Notes: a model not told the origin generated them from the sequence alone. A stretch of DNA of 64,000 nucleotides from Candidatus Omnitrophota bacterium (GCA_016928555.1 JAFGKM010000051.1:1-64000), one strand, 5' to 3'; counted from the stretch's first letter, positions 19,164 through 29,388 are shown. A program made the numbers and translations.

Positions 19164-20541
19164 TTTTCAAAAATCCTTCCCTGTTTTCTTTCAGGTATTT
19201 CGCAAGGTCTCTTTTCCTGTTTTTAATTATACCATCAAGGACCATGCCTTCAAGCGCTTTTTTTGCTTCTCCGACTTTTTTCCCGGGCTGTATTCCGAGC
19301 AGTTCCATTATCGCGTAGCCGTCAAGCGCGAGACTGAAAGAGGTAAGCCTGTCTTTTCTGTTAAGCTCCTTTACCCTGTTTTCAAGAAGGGTAAGCTTTT
19401 CCATGGCGTTTTTTACCCTCGCGGGATTGTGGCTCGTCAGATCGGCTTTGGCGAGGGCGAAGAGAGGGCGCAGGTCTTTCCCGAGTTCCCTGATGAAACG
19501 CCTGAGTGCGTTGTCCGTGGGATTCTCTTTTGCCAGCAGGTGCGGCCTCAGGTGAAAACGTATCAGCCTGCCTATGTACCGGTTTTTTTCCTCCGGAATG
19601 TTCAGGCGGCGGCAGAGGGAATATGCCATTTTCTGCCCGACGAATTCATGCCTGTGGAAGCTTACCTTTCCCTTGTCCAGCATGAATGTTTTCGGCTTGC
19701 CGATGTCGTGCAGGAGAGCGGCCATTCTCAGATAAACGTCCTTCGTATGCCCGCTTACGTTGTCAAGCACCTTGAGAGTATGCGGAAAAAGTTCTTTGCA
19801 GGGTGCCGCCTGTTTTTCCTTCAGTCCGTGAACCTCCGGAAGTATAAGCGCAAGCGCGCCTGTCTCGTCAAGCAGATAAAATCCCCTTGAAGGCATGCGC
19901 GATTCGAGCATCTTCATTATTTCGTCAGATATCCTCTCCCTGCTGACGATTGAAAGACGGGAGACGTTTTTCCTCATGCCTTCCATCGTTTCTTTTTCTA
20001 TGTTGAACATAAATTTTGAAGCGAAACGTATGCCTCTGAGAATTCTCAGCGGGTCGTCATAAAAGGTCCTGTCCGGAGAAACGGGCGTTTTTATTATCTT
20101 CTTTTTTATATCCTCGCGTCCTCCGTAGAAATCAAGGATTTCGCCCGTTGCAAGGTTTTCGGCTATTGCGTTGACGGTGAAATCTCTTCTTGCGCAGTCC
20201 TCTTCTATTGTTGCCTTCCAAACGTCCGGCTTTCTTGAGTCTTCGGGATAGCTTTCCTTGCGGGCTGTCGCAAACTCAAGTTTGATTCCGGGGATTTCAA
20301 TCATGGCTGTACCGAATTTTCCGTAGAAAACGGGGGGTGGGAAGCGGTGCTCCCGGGCGAATTTCTTTGCGAACGACAGGGCATCCTGCTCCATAACTAT
20401 ATCAATGTCGCTGCTTTTCCTCCTGAGAAGCCTGTCCCTTATATAGCCGCCAACAAGGTAAACATGGATGCTGTTTTTTCCCGCAAAAATGCGGATTTTC
20501 TCAAGAATTTCCTCGGAAGCGCTCTCTCTTTTTCTTTTCAT
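19156..20541 (-). CDS. CCA tRNA nucleotidyltransferase/poly(A) polymerase family with HD domain
   Basis: ORF 461 aa; VYLVGGYIRDRLLRRKSSDIDIV; RRDFTVNAIA; LLHDIGKP. Confidence 0.92.
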   Translation of the reverse strand: MKRKRESASEEILEKIRIFAGKNSIHVYLVGGYIRDRLLRRKSSDIDIVMEQDALSFAKKFAREHRFPPPVFYGKFGTAMIEIPGIKLEFATARKESYPEDSRKPDVWKATIEEDCARRDFTVNAIAENLATGEILDFYGGREDIKKKIIKTPVSPDRTFYDDPLRILRGIRFASKFMFNIEKETMEGMRKNVSRLSIVSRERISDEIMKMLESRMPSRGFYLLDETGALALILPEVHGLKEKQAAPCKELFPHTLKVLDNVSGHTKDVYLRMAALLHDIGKPKTFMLDKGKVSFHRHEFVGQKMAYSLCRRLNIPEEKNRYIGRLIRFHLRPHLLAKENPTDNALRRFIRELGKDLRPLFALAKADLTSHNPARVKNAMEKLTLLENRVKELNRKDRLTSFSLALDGYAIMELLGIQPGKKVGEAKKALEGMVLDGIIKNRKRDLAKYLKENREGFLKNV

Positions 20542-20903
20542 TTTTCAATGCCTACGGCCGCTCCGTCAAGCTCTATTATTTCAACATGGGTATTCTTAAG
20601 CAGTTTTTTCAGCGGTTTTCTGCTTATCGTGCTTAATGCGGCCACCATGCTTTGACGGACGGCAAGGGTTTTACCAACCTTAACGGATGCGCCGTTTTTG
20701 CCCGTAATCAGCACGCCTATGTAACCATTTTCAGATTTGAAAAGACGGCCTTCGGCCGGCGTGCAGGTGAAAGCCGAAGGATCCTGCCGTACCGTGGAAA
20801 CCCTGAACCTTCTAAATTCCCCCTGTTCGTCGGGAACCTTTATGCTCCGTATTTCCACAAGTCTGCTTCCTACGCAAGAGTTGTTTTGTTTTATCCAATC
20901 CAT
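20538..20903 (-). CDS. Hypothetical protein
   Basis: ORF track 20538..20945 (TTG start); ATG at 20903 gives MDWIKQNNSCVGSRLVEIRS...; 4-bp ATGA overlap with the CCA enzyme gene; start uncertain. Confidence 0.55.
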   Translation of the reverse strand: MDWIKQNNSCVGSRLVEIRSIKVPDEQGEFRRFRVSTVRQDPSAFTCTPAEGRLFKSENGYIGVLITGKNGASVKVGKTLAVRQSMVAALSTISRKPLKKLLKNTHVEIIELDGAAVGIEK

Positions 20904-21014
20904 AAGTTTTCGGAGTGCTTTATATTTCCAAGAGTATAACAGCAATTCCCGAAAAAAGCAACCGTTCTTTTCCGCTTTTTACTTTTTTTTTCCGTCTAAA
21001 ATCAGTCCGCATAT

Positions 21015-21043
21015 TTGACAGTATCCCCCAAATTTAATAAAAT
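21015..21043 (+). promoter_or_regulatory. Sigma70-like promoter predicted for nusA-infB
   Basis: TTGACA (21015-21020), 17-bp spacer, TAAAAT (21038-21043); RBS GGAGGTG just downstream. Confidence 0.55.
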
Positions 21044-21061
21044 GATTGCGGAGGTGTTTTG

Positions 21062-22279
21062 ATGAATCGGGAATTGATTGTTCTGCTTGAATACTGGGAA
21101 AAAGAAAAGGGGATAGAGAAGAGTTTTCTTCTCAACGCCCTTGAGAGCGGTTTGTTGACCGTTTACCGGAAGAAGGCCGGGCTTGACGAGAATGTCAACA
21201 TAAAGATTGACCCCGAAACGGGGGACCTTAAGTTTTTAAACGCAAAAGGCGAAGAAATCCCGCCCCCGAATTTTCCGTGGGAGAGGATTGCCGCCCAGAC
21301 TGCAAAACACGTCATTATGCAGCGTCTTCGCGAAGCGGAAAAATCCACCGTTTATAACGAGTTTAAAAAACTTGAAGGTTCGCTTATAAGCGGCAGGGTG
21401 GAAAGGTTCGAGGAGAATAACATAGTGGTCTCGATAGGAAAGACCGAAGGACTGCTCCCGCATCTCCATAAACTTGAAAACGAACGTTTCAGGACGGGTA
21501 ACCCCATAAAGGCGTACATTATAGAGGTAAGAAAGCCGAACAGGGGCATGTACCAGGTGATTCTTTCCAGGACCCATCCCAATTTCGTAAAGGAACTGCT
21601 TGAAAATGAGATTCCCGAGATAAAAGACGGGACCATCAAAATAAAGTCTATTGCGAGGTTTCCGGGGGATATTGTTAAGGCGGCGGTTTTTTCAACGGAC
21701 GAAAAGGTGGATGCCGTGGGGACATGCGTGGGGGAGAAAGCCCGCAGGATAAAGAACATAATGAAGGAACTGAACGGCGAAAAGGTGGAAATAATACTGT
21801 GGGACAAGGACATAGGCAGGTACATAATGAACTCCCTGAGTCCCGCTTCAGGCAAAAGGGTAATTGTTGACGATAAGAAGAAGGAGGCGGTAGTGATTGT
21901 AGACGACGGCCAGCTCTTTCTTGCGATAGGCAAAAGGGGACAGAACGTGCGTCTTGCCTCAAAACTTACGGGGTGGAATATACGCGTCCTCAGAGAATCC
22001 GAATATAAGAGCGATGAAAAGCCTGCCGTGGGAATCATAGACGGGATTGACGAAAAAACCGCTCTTGAACTTGCAAAGTTCGGATACAGCTCAATAAAGT
22101 CACTCGCCGAGGCTGATGTTGACGAAATAAAAAAGATACCTGCCATAGGAGATAACCTTGCCCGGGAGATAGTTGACAGGGCGAAAAACTACAGGGAAAA
22201 GAAAAAGGAAGAAACTCGCGGGAGCGAAATCCCTGAAGGGCAGGATAAAGGCGGAGAGAAGGAAGAAATCGGAGAATAG
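21062..22279 (+). CDS. nusA: Transcription termination/antitermination factor NusA
   Basis: MNRELIVLLEYWEKEKGIEKSFLLNALESGLLTVYRKK; KH region VDDGQLFLAIGKRGQNVRLASKLTGWNIRV; ATG at 21062 directly after the TTG used by the ORF track. Confidence 0.95.
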   Translation: MNRELIVLLEYWEKEKGIEKSFLLNALESGLLTVYRKKAGLDENVNIKIDPETGDLKFLNAKGEEIPPPNFPWERIAAQTAKHVIMQRLREAEKSTVYNEFKKLEGSLISGRVERFEENNIVVSIGKTEGLLPHLHKLENERFRTGNPIKAYIIEVRKPNRGMYQVILSRTHPNFVKELLENEIPEIKDGTIKIKSIARFPGDIVKAAVFSTDEKVDAVGTCVGEKARRIKNIMKELNGEKVEIILWDKDIGRYIMNSLSPASGKRVIVDDKKKEAVVIVDDGQLFLAIGKRGQNVRLASKLTGWNIRVLRESEYKSDEKPAVGIIDGIDEKTALELAKFGYSSIKSLAEADVDEIKKIPAIGDNLAREIVDRAKNYREKKKEETRGSEIPEGQDKGGEKEEIGE

Positions 22280-22336
22280 CAAATACTAACCACTATTCAC
22301 TATCCACTGGCTTCATACACGGGGTAAAGGAAAAAA

Positions 22337-24643
22337 ATGAGAGTTCTTGAATTGGCAAAAAAATATAAACTGGGCAAAAATGAATTCCTTGAGATTATTG
22401 ACAGGAACGTGGGGATAAAAGGAAAGAAAACCACGAGCGGCCTGTCGGAAGCCGAAGTAAAAAGGATTGAAGAATATATAGGCAATAAGGTGAGAGAAAA
22501 ACTGTCCGCCCAGAAAGCGAAAACAGAGGCTCTTAAAAAAACCGAGGCTGGCTCTGAAAAGAAGGCGGCTCCGGCAAAAAAAGCGGCAAAGAAGGAAAAG
22601 CCCGTTAAAAAAGCCGGGAAAAAAGAAACGAAAGAAAAAAAAGAAACGAAAAAAAAGAAAGCCAAAAAAACTTTACCCGCAAAAAAAACTCCAAAAAAAG
22701 CTCCTGCAAAGAAACCTGAAAAAAAGAAGCCGGCTCCCGCCTCAGCAAAAGGGAAGCCTTCGGCTCCGCCCGAAGAAGCAAAGCCTGTTAAAGTCCCTGA
22801 AGCAAAACCCGTACCTGCCGCCGCAGTGATTTCCGAAGAGAAACCGGCCGTAGAAATAAAGGAAAAGAAGCCGGCTGTTAAGCCTGAACCGGCGAAAAAA
22901 ACCGTTTTGCTTGAAGGCTCGGAGAATATAAAACAGTTTTCAGAAAAGACAAATATCCCTTCCGCCGAGATAATAAAGTATTTCTTCCTGCAGGGGCTGG
23001 CGTTTAACGTCAACCAGCCGCCGGGCAGGGAAAATCTGGAAAAAGCATGCGAAGTTTTCGGGTTCACCCCGGAGTTCAGCAGGGAGGAAGTCCCTGCCGT
23101 CAAAAAGATTCCGGAGGAAGAAGAAGGCACCCTTCTTCCGAGGCCCCCCGTAGTAACCATTATGGGGCATGTTGACCACGGAAAAACAACAATACTTGAT
23201 ACTATCAGAAAGAGCAGGATAGCGGAAAAGGAGCACGGGCAGATTACGCAGAAGATAGGAGCGTATAAACTTGATTCCAAGAAGGGTTCAATCGTTTTCT
23301 TTGATACTCCGGGCCATGAGTCTTTCACTGCCATGAGGGCAAGGGGAACGCTTGTTACCGACATAGTAATCCTTGTTGTTGCCGCAGATGAGGGAGTGAA
23401 GCCGCAGACGGTGGAAGCCATAAACCATGCAAGGTCTGCAAACGTGCCTATAATCGTTGCGGTAAACAAGATTGACAAGCCGAATATAAATCCGGACAAA
23501 ATAAAAAAACAGCTGGCCGAATATCAGCTTGTACCGGAGGAATGGGGGGGCGACACCGTATTTGTAAACGTCTCAGGGGTTACCGGACAGGGCATAGACG
23601 AACTTCTTGAGATGATAATTCTAATGGGCGAGATGCTTGAGTTAAAAGCTACTCCCGAGGGCTGCGCCAAGGGCGTAGTCGTGGAATCTTTTATCGACAG
23701 ATCAAAAGGGCCGATTGTAAACGTGCTTATAAGAAAAGGGACGCTGAAATCCGGGGACCCTTTTATCGCAGGCGATGTCAGGGGCAGGGTAAGGGCGATT
23801 ATAGACGACTGGGGCAGGAAGATAGACAGCGCAGGCCCTTCAACCCCCGTTGAGATTCTTGGGGCAGGCGGCGTGGCTATCCCGGGAGAGAAATTCAACA
23901 CCGTAAAATCGGACAAGATAGCCAGGCAGATTTCCGAGGAAAGAAGGGAATCTTCGGGTTCGAGAAAGGAACAGGTTGTTAAAAAGGTGACTCTTCAGGA
24001 CCTTTACGATGAAATCCAGAAAGGCGAAGTGAAGGAACTGAAGCTTATAGTGAAAACCGATTATGCCGGAACAATAGACGCAATAAAGGACGTTATAGGC
24101 AAGATACCTTCAAACGAGGTGAAGATTTCCGTCATTCATTCGGAAACCGGGGCTGTTTCCGAGTCGGATGTACTGCTCGCCTCCGCTTCAAATGCCGTTG
24201 TTGTGGGATTCAACGTTCCGTTAAACCAGAAGGTTGAAGATATTGCGCAATCCGAAGGCGTGGAAGTAAGAACTTATAAAATAATATATGAACTCGCGGA
24301 AGACATTAAAAAAGCGGTTGAGGGGATGCTGGAGCCGGAAGAACAGGAAATACTTTCGGGACAAGCTGTTGTAAAGAAGGTTTTCCGTCTTTCGGACAAG
24401 TCGTCAATTGCCGGCTGTCTTGTGGTTGACGGGAAGATTGTGAGGAACTCCCTCGGAAAGGTTGTCAGGGGAGGAAGCGTGGTTTTCACGGGAACAATTT
24501 CAAGCCTGAAAAGATTCAAAGAGTCGGCTAAAGAGGTAAAACAGAATACGGAATGCGGAATAGGGATGGACAATTTCACGGATTTCTACGAAGGCGATAT
24601 AATCCAGTCCTATGTAAAAACTACGGTGGCTAAAAAACTTTAA
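22337..24643 (+). CDS. infB: Translation initiation factor IF-2
   Basis: ORF 768 aa; IF2_N-like start, Lys/Ala/Pro-rich linker, G domain [38 protein letters not shown]. Confidence 0.98.
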   Translation: MRVLELAKKYKLGKNEFLEIIDRNVGIKGKKTTSGLSEAEVKRIEEYIGNKVREKLSAQKAKTEALKKTEAGSEKKAAPAKKAAKKEKPVKKAGKKETKEKKETKKKKAKKTLPAKKTPKKAPAKKPEKKKPAPASAKGKPSAPPEEAKPVKVPEAKPVPAAAVISEEKPAVEIKEKKPAVKPEPAKKTVLLEGSENIKQFSEKTNIPSAEIIKYFFLQGLAFNVNQPPGRENLEKACEVFGFTPEFSREEVPAVKKIPEEEEGTLLPRPPVVTIMGHVDHGKTTILDTIRKSRIAEKEHGQITQKIGAYKLDSKKGSIVFFDTPGHESFTAMRARGTLVTDIVILVVAADEGVKPQTVEAINHARSANVPIIVAVNKIDKPNINPDKIKKQLAEYQLVPEEWGGDTVFVNVSGVTGQGIDELLEMIILMGEMLELKATPEGCAKGVVVESFIDRSKGPIVNVLIRKGTLKSGDPFIAGDVRGRVRAIIDDWGRKIDSAGPSTPVEILGAGGVAIPGEKFNTVKSDKIARQISEERRESSGSRKEQVVKKVTLQDLYDEIQKGEVKELKLIVKTDYAGTIDAIKDVIGKIPSNEVKISVIHSETGAVSESDVLLASASNAVVVGFNVPLNQKVEDIAQSEGVEVRTYKIIYELAEDIKKAVEGMLEPEEQEILSGQAVVKKVFRLSDKSSIAGCLVVDGKIVRNSLGKVVRGGSVVFTGTISSLKRFKESAKEVKQNTECGIGMDNFTDFYEGDIIQSYVKTTVAKKL

Positions 24644-24644
24644 A

Positions 24645-24983
24645 ATGGAAGACTGCATTTTTTGCGGGTTAGCGTCCGGCAGGATTGAATGCGCAAAGGT
24701 TTACGAGGATGATAAGGCGATTGCCTTCCGCGACATAAACCCGCAGGCGCCGGTACATATCCTTATCGTTCCGAAAAAACATCTCGTAAAACTGCATGAC
24801 GCCAAAGACCCTCTCCTTCTCGGCGGATTGATGGAAATCGCATCAAAACTTGCGGTCGGCGAGGGAATTGCCGAAACGGGGTACAGGGTTGTCATAAATA
24901 CGGGACGGGATGCGGGACAGAGCGTTGAACATCTGCACGTTCATCTGCTGGGCGGCAGGAACATGAAATGGCCGCCGGGTTAG
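24645..24983 (+). CDS. HIT family nucleotide-binding protein (HinT-like)
   Basis: ORF 112 aa; DCIFCGLASG; SVEHLHVHLLGGRNMKWPPG. Confidence 0.94.
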   Translation: MEDCIFCGLASGRIECAKVYEDDKAIAFRDINPQAPVHILIVPKKHLVKLHDAKDPLLLGGLMEIASKLAVGEGIAETGYRVVINTGRDAGQSVEHLHVHLLGGRNMKWPPG

Positions 24984-25067
24984 GAACGAGCGAATAGCGA
25001 TAGTGAAAAGTGATAAGAAAAAGCAGAAAAAAACAAACTTGAATTTCAAAAGCATAAGTGCACTCCC

Positions 25068-25883
25068 ATGGTTAGAGAGATAAAAATAAGAAACGTGAAA
25101 ATCGGAGGAGGCGGCATTTTCTGCTTTATAGCGGGGCCGTGCGTCATTGAAGACGAAAAGACGGTCATGTATACAGCCGAAAGCCTGAAGAAAATATGCT
25201 CGGACGAGAATATCCCTTTTATATTCAAAGCTTCTTTTGACAAGGCGAACCGCTCTTCGGTCAAATCATTCAGGGGTCCCGGAATAGAGAAAGGCCTGCG
25301 GATACTGACCCGGGTCAGAGAGCTTTTTGACGTTCCTGTTACCACGGACGTGCATTCCGAAACACAGGTGAAAGATGCGGCCGATGCGGTAGACGTAATA
25401 CAGATACCGGCATTTTTATGCAGGCAGACAGACCTGTTGGTTGCAGCGGGTAAGACAAAAAAACCCGTTAACGTAAAAAAAGGGCAGTTTCTTTCCCCTC
25501 CGGAAGTGAAAAATGTAATAGAGAAAGTTGTCTCTACAGGAAACAGGAACGTGATTATTACGGAAAGAGGCACTACTTTCGGATACAATAATCTGGTTTC
25601 GGATTTCAGGGCGCTTCCGGTAATGAGGGGGTTCGGGTATCCGGTCGTGTTTGACGCCACTCACAGCGTTCAGGAACCGGGAAAGCTGGGGATAAGCTCC
25701 GGCGGCGACAGAAATTTTGTGCCTTATCTTGCAAAAGCCGCCGTTGCGGTGGGCTGCGACGGGATATTCGCCGAGGTTCATCCCAACCCTGAAAAAGCGC
25801 TGTCGGACGGGGCAAATATGCTTAACATGAAAGAAATCGCGGTTCTTCTTAAAAAACTCAAAGGGATATATTATGCCTTGTAA
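25068..25883 (+). CDS. kdsA: 3-deoxy-8-phosphooctulonate synthase
   Basis: ORF 271 aa; FIAGPCVIEDEKTVMYTAE; FKASFDKANRSSVKSFRGPGIEKGL; VFDATHSVQEPG. Confidence 0.97.
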   Translation: MVREIKIRNVKIGGGGIFCFIAGPCVIEDEKTVMYTAESLKKICSDENIPFIFKASFDKANRSSVKSFRGPGIEKGLRILTRVRELFDVPVTTDVHSETQVKDAADAVDVIQIPAFLCRQTDLLVAAGKTKKPVNVKKGQFLSPPEVKNVIEKVVSTGNRNVIITERGTTFGYNNLVSDFRALPVMRGFGYPVVFDATHSVQEPGKLGISSGGDRNFVPYLAKAAVAVGCDGIFAEVHPNPEKALSDGANMLNMKEIAVLLKKLKGIYYAL

Positions 25884-26874
25884 AAAAATGAACAGGAAGG
25901 AATCCCTGAAGTATGCAAGAAACGTGATTGACACGGAATGCAGGAATTTGAAGAAGGTGAGCAGTAAACTCGGAGACGGGTTTTTAAACGCGGTGGATGC
26001 AATATGTTCCTGCAGCGGCAAGGTAATCATAACGGGCATGGGCAAAAGCGGGATTATATGCAGAAAGATAGCCGCAACCTTTGCCAGCCTTGGGATACCG
26101 GCGGTATTTCTCCATCCCGGGGATGCCGTTCACGGGGACCTCGGGACCGTAACAGGGAAAGACGTGGTGATAGTTCTATCCAACAGCGGAGAGACCGAAG
26201 AAATTTTAAGGATACTGCCCGCGGTAAAAAAAATAGGGGCGGAAATAATATCTTTTACATGTTCGGGAAATTCATCGCTTGGCATGTACAGCAGCTGCGT
26301 CATTGAGACGGGAGAGATAGAGGAAGCCGATGTCTTCGGCATCATCCCCTCTTCAAGCACGACCTGCGCCCTTGTCCTCGGAGATGCGATGGCTCTGCTT
26401 ATAATGCAGATAAAGGGCATCTGTAAAAGAGATTTTGCATTCTTCCACCCTGCGGGGAACCTCGGAAGGCGGCTGATGCTTAGGGTAAAAGACGTAATGC
26501 ACACGGGCAGAAAAATCCCCGCGGTGGGAACCGGCTCAAAGATGACGGAAATTTTGAGGGAGATAACCAGGGTAAACCTCGGTTTTACTCTTGTTCTGGA
26601 CGATAAAGGACGAGTTGAAGGGATTATAACAGACGGAGATATAAGGCGGATACTGTGCAAGAAGGGCGTTCCTGCCGGAGAGCTTACTGCCCGCGAGTGC
26701 ATGACCGGAAACCCGAAGACGATTGACGGGGAAAGTTTGGCCGTGGAGGCACTCAGCATCATGGAAAAGTCCGAGATTACCTGTCTTGTCATCATGGGAA
26801 AGGACGGAAAGCCCGAAGGAATCGTCCATCTTCACGACCTGCTCGGCAAGAAGGAGTTTAAAATTGAATACTGA
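25873..26874 (+). CDS. kdsD: Arabinose-5-phosphate isomerase (SIS + CBS domains)
   Basis: ORF 333 aa; ITGMGKSGIICRKIAATFASLGIPAVFLHPGDAVHGDLG; CBS pair at the C-terminus. Confidence 0.95.
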   Translation: MPCKKMNRKESLKYARNVIDTECRNLKKVSSKLGDGFLNAVDAICSCSGKVIITGMGKSGIICRKIAATFASLGIPAVFLHPGDAVHGDLGTVTGKDVVIVLSNSGETEEILRILPAVKKIGAEIISFTCSGNSSLGMYSSCVIETGEIEEADVFGIIPSSSTTCALVLGDAMALLIMQIKGICKRDFAFFHPAGNLGRRLMLRVKDVMHTGRKIPAVGTGSKMTEILREITRVNLGFTLVLDDKGRVEGIITDGDIRRILCKKGVPAGELTARECMTGNPKTIDGESLAVEALSIMEKSEITCLVIMGKDGKPEGIVHLHDLLGKKEFKIEY

Positions 26875-27391
26875 CGCCGTTAAGAATGCCGGAAAGATAA
26901 AAATGGTCGTTACGGATATAGACGGGGTTCTTACGGACGGAAGGGTGTTTTTTATTGACGGGGCATTAAGCCGTTTCTTCAACATAAAAGACGGAGTTGC
27001 TTTTGTCCTGTTGAAGCTTTCAGGGATAAAGGCTGCCGTTATAAGCGGGAAGAGTTCCTCCGAATCCCAAAAAAGGCTTGAGGAGCTCGGCGTGGATTAT
27101 TACATGGAAGGTGTGGCGGACAAGCTTGCGGCGATTGAAGGGATTATTGAGAAGACAGGGATGAAATGGGAAGACGTCTGTTACGTAGGAGATGACCTTC
27201 CCGACTTGCCGGTTATGAAAAAGGCAGGGTTTTCAGCGGCTCCCCTTGACGCATGCGCCGATGTTAAGAATGCCGCAGACTATGTTTGTAAAAAGGAAGG
27301 CGGAAAGGGAGCTTTCAGGGAAACGGCCGAATTCATTTTAAGGGAGAGAGGGGTATGGGAAGAAATCCTGCAAAAGTTCTTATCATTGTGA
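26864..27391 (+). CDS. kdsC: 3-deoxy-D-manno-octulosonate 8-phosphate phosphatase (HAD)
   Basis: KMVVTDIDGVLTDGRVFFIDG; in-frame TTG start at 26864 with AAGGAG at 26851; the ORF-track start (26723) lies deep inside kdsD. Confidence 0.92.
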   Translation: MNTDAVKNAGKIKMVVTDIDGVLTDGRVFFIDGALSRFFNIKDGVAFVLLKLSGIKAAVISGKSSSESQKRLEELGVDYYMEGVADKLAAIEGIIEKTGMKWEDVCYVGDDLPDLPVMKKAGFSAAPLDACADVKNAADYVCKKEGGKGAFRETAEFILRERGVWEEILQKFLSL

Positions 27392-27927
27392 TGCTCCTTT
27401 TCCTTGCTCAGGGATGTTCGAGAAGCAGGGAACCGGATAATAAGGCGGATAAGCCTCAGGAAGAAATAACCGGTTTCAGCCTCAGGCAGTTTGCCGGGGA
27501 TAAGTCAAGTTTTACCCTGAAAGGAGAAAGCGCCGAAATTTCTTCGGGCGGCAGGACGACAATAGCCGCACCCGCGCTTTCATTTTCAACCGGCGCGGAA
27601 GTTATAGAGATAAACACCGGAAAGGAAGGACAGGGGGAGGTCAAGATTGTCCCTGACGAGAAAAAAGTTACTGCGGTTGTGATTACGGGAAACGTAAAAA
27701 TTATTTACAGGGATATAAAGACCGGAGCCGTCACAATGGAGGGCTCCTGCAGAAAACTTACTTATAAAGACGCCGAAAAAACTCTTCTAATGGAGGGGAA
27801 TCCCGTCATTAAAAGAGGGAAAAGCGTTTTTTCCGGCGACACCGTAATATACAGGTTCGACGAAAACACACTGGAAATAAAAGGCAATGTAAATGCGCAG
27901 ATACATACGGAAAAAGATGCTGATTAG
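27355..27927 (+). CDS. lptC: LptC-like LPS export lipoprotein
   Basis: Lipobox FLAQGCSRS; repeated LptC/OstA-like beta motifs (TLKGESAEIS, VKIIYRDIKTGAVTMEGSCRKLTY); immediately after kdsC. Confidence 0.7.
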   Translation: MGRNPAKVLIIVMLLFLAQGCSRSREPDNKADKPQEEITGFSLRQFAGDKSSFTLKGESAEISSGGRTTIAAPALSFSTGAEVIEINTGKEGQGEVKIVPDEKKVTAVVITGNVKIIYRDIKTGAVTMEGSCRKLTYKDAEKTLLMEGNPVIKRGKSVFSGDTVIYRFDENTLEIKGNVNAQIHTEKDAD

Positions 27928-28867
27928 TTTTTTCCTGCTCGCCTCCGCAGTTTATGCGGGAAATATTTCGGTATGCCTCTGGCGCGGAAGCAGTCCCGAC
28001 AGCGTACTGAATATCTATAAAAACAAATACCCGGGCAGAATCAGGGTTGTTTCTTACAAAGGACAGTCTCTGATTATCAATACGCTTGATATTGAGGATT
28101 ATCTTGCCGGCGTTCTTGCAAAGGAGATGGACTCTTTATGGCCTGCCGAGGCGTTGAAGGCCCAGGCGGTAGTCTCCCGCACTTTCGCTCTTTACACTGC
28201 AAAGGAAAACAAGGCGAAAAAACTTCCGTACGACATTGAAAATTCAATATTTCATCAGGTTTACGGCACAACCGGCTGTGAAAGGATAATAAAGGCGGTT
28301 AAAGAAACGGAAGGGGAAATTCTGACTTATCAGGGAAATACTTCCCAGGTTTTTTTTCACGCAAGCTGCGGAGGAGCCACGGCGAAAACATCGGACGTAT
28401 GGGGTGGAAACCGCAGCCACATTGACTCCGTTTCATGCATTTACTGCGCTGAATCTCCGTATTACGCATGGGAAAAGACCTTCTCGTCATACCAGCTCTC
28501 AAGGATTTTCCGCCGGGCATCTCCCGTTGATAAAATAACGGTCGAGGAGACGGACTGCTCGGGCAGGGTAAAGGCTTTGAAGATTTTTTCAAAGGATGGT
28601 AAAATGTACAATTTAACGGGGCATCAATTCCGCATGGATGTGAATAAATGCGCTTCAAAGGTGCTGTTTAACTGCCCCGACATACTACCGAGCACCAAAT
28701 TCAGGGTTCTGCAGACAGGCGATAGATTTGTCTTTCAAGGGGAAGGGTACGGCCACGGCGTGGGAATGTGCCAGTGGGGCGCAAGGATAATGGCCGAAAA
28801 AGGAGATAATTACATTAATATACTGCAATATTATTTTCCCTCGATGGAGATAACCGTGCTTGAATAG
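27893..28867 (+). CDS. SpoIID/LytB domain protein
   Basis: ORF 324 aa; signal peptide; IEDYLAGVLAKEMDSLWPAEALKAQAVVSRTFAL; GYGHGVGMCQWGA. Confidence 0.92.
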   Translation: MRRYIRKKMLISFFLLASAVYAGNISVCLWRGSSPDSVLNIYKNKYPGRIRVVSYKGQSLIINTLDIEDYLAGVLAKEMDSLWPAEALKAQAVVSRTFALYTAKENKAKKLPYDIENSIFHQVYGTTGCERIIKAVKETEGEILTYQGNTSQVFFHASCGGATAKTSDVWGGNRSHIDSVSCIYCAESPYYAWEKTFSSYQLSRIFRRASPVDKITVEETDCSGRVKALKIFSKDGKMYNLTGHQFRMDVNKCASKVLFNCPDILPSTKFRVLQTGDRFVFQGEGYGHGVGMCQWGARIMAEKGDNYINILQYYFPSMEITVLE

Positions 28868-28889
28868 CCTAAACAGGGAGGAGTAAGAA

Positions 28890-29183
28890 ATGGATATGCG
28901 GATTTATTCTGCTGTGGAGATTGACAAGAGGTTTGAGGAATACATAAAGGAAAAATTTGAACGGCTGCAGAAATTCATTTTTGACGAGGGGACTGCCGAA
29001 TTCCATATAAAGAAAGAAGGCCCCATGTACATAAGCGAAATCAGAATCCATTCCAAAAACAACGACATTTTCCTTAAAGAAAAGGACAACGACCTGAACA
29101 AAAGCGTTGAGATTCTTTTTGACAGGGCGAAAAGACAGGTAAGAAAAGTTCACGATAAGGTGGTTGACAGGCCGTACAGGTAA
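28890..29183 (+). CDS. hpf: Ribosome hibernation promoting factor (HPF/YfiA family)
   Basis: ORF 97 aa; EKFERLQKF...EIRIHSKNNDIFLKEKDNDLNKSVEILFDRAKRQVRKVHDK. Confidence 0.85.
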   Translation: MDMRIYSAVEIDKRFEEYIKEKFERLQKFIFDEGTAEFHIKKEGPMYISEIRIHSKNNDIFLKEKDNDLNKSVEILFDRAKRQVRKVHDKVVDRPYR

Positions 29184-29211
29184 AGAGCAAAAATCATACT
29201 CCCTCACTGCT

Positions 29212-29354
29212 TGTCATTGCGAGGCGAAGCCGAAGCAATCTCAATAAAAAGGTTGGGATTGCCGCTGAATATTCACCCCCTCCTTTTATCCTCCCCCCTC
29301 GAGGGGGAGGAAGATAGGTGGGGGGGGGGCAATCTTTTCCGGCTCGCAACGACA
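29212..29354. repeat. Composite/nested intergenic palindromic repeat
   Basis: Outer arms TGTCATTGCGAGGCGAAGCCGAAGCAATC and GCAATCTTTTCCGGCTCGCAACGACA; inner CACCCCCTCC..CCTCGAGG..GGTGGGGG palindrome with a G10 run. Confidence 0.8.
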
Positions 29355-29388
29355 AAAAGCGTCGGTTCGGGGTAAAGGAGAAGAAGCG

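Noticed and set aside
22500-22900. Lys/Ala/Pro repeats as an unusual low-complexity gene insertion
   Set aside because: A charged low-complexity linker between the N-terminal and G domains is common in bacterial IF-2.
22300-23499. 399-aa minus-strand ORF opposite infB
   Set aside because: Phe/Ser/Ala-rich low-complexity product is the antisense of the Lys/Ala/Pro-rich IF-2 linker and G domain; no family features. The same reasoning applies to ORFs opposite nusA, carB, kdsD, ptsI, rho and guaA.
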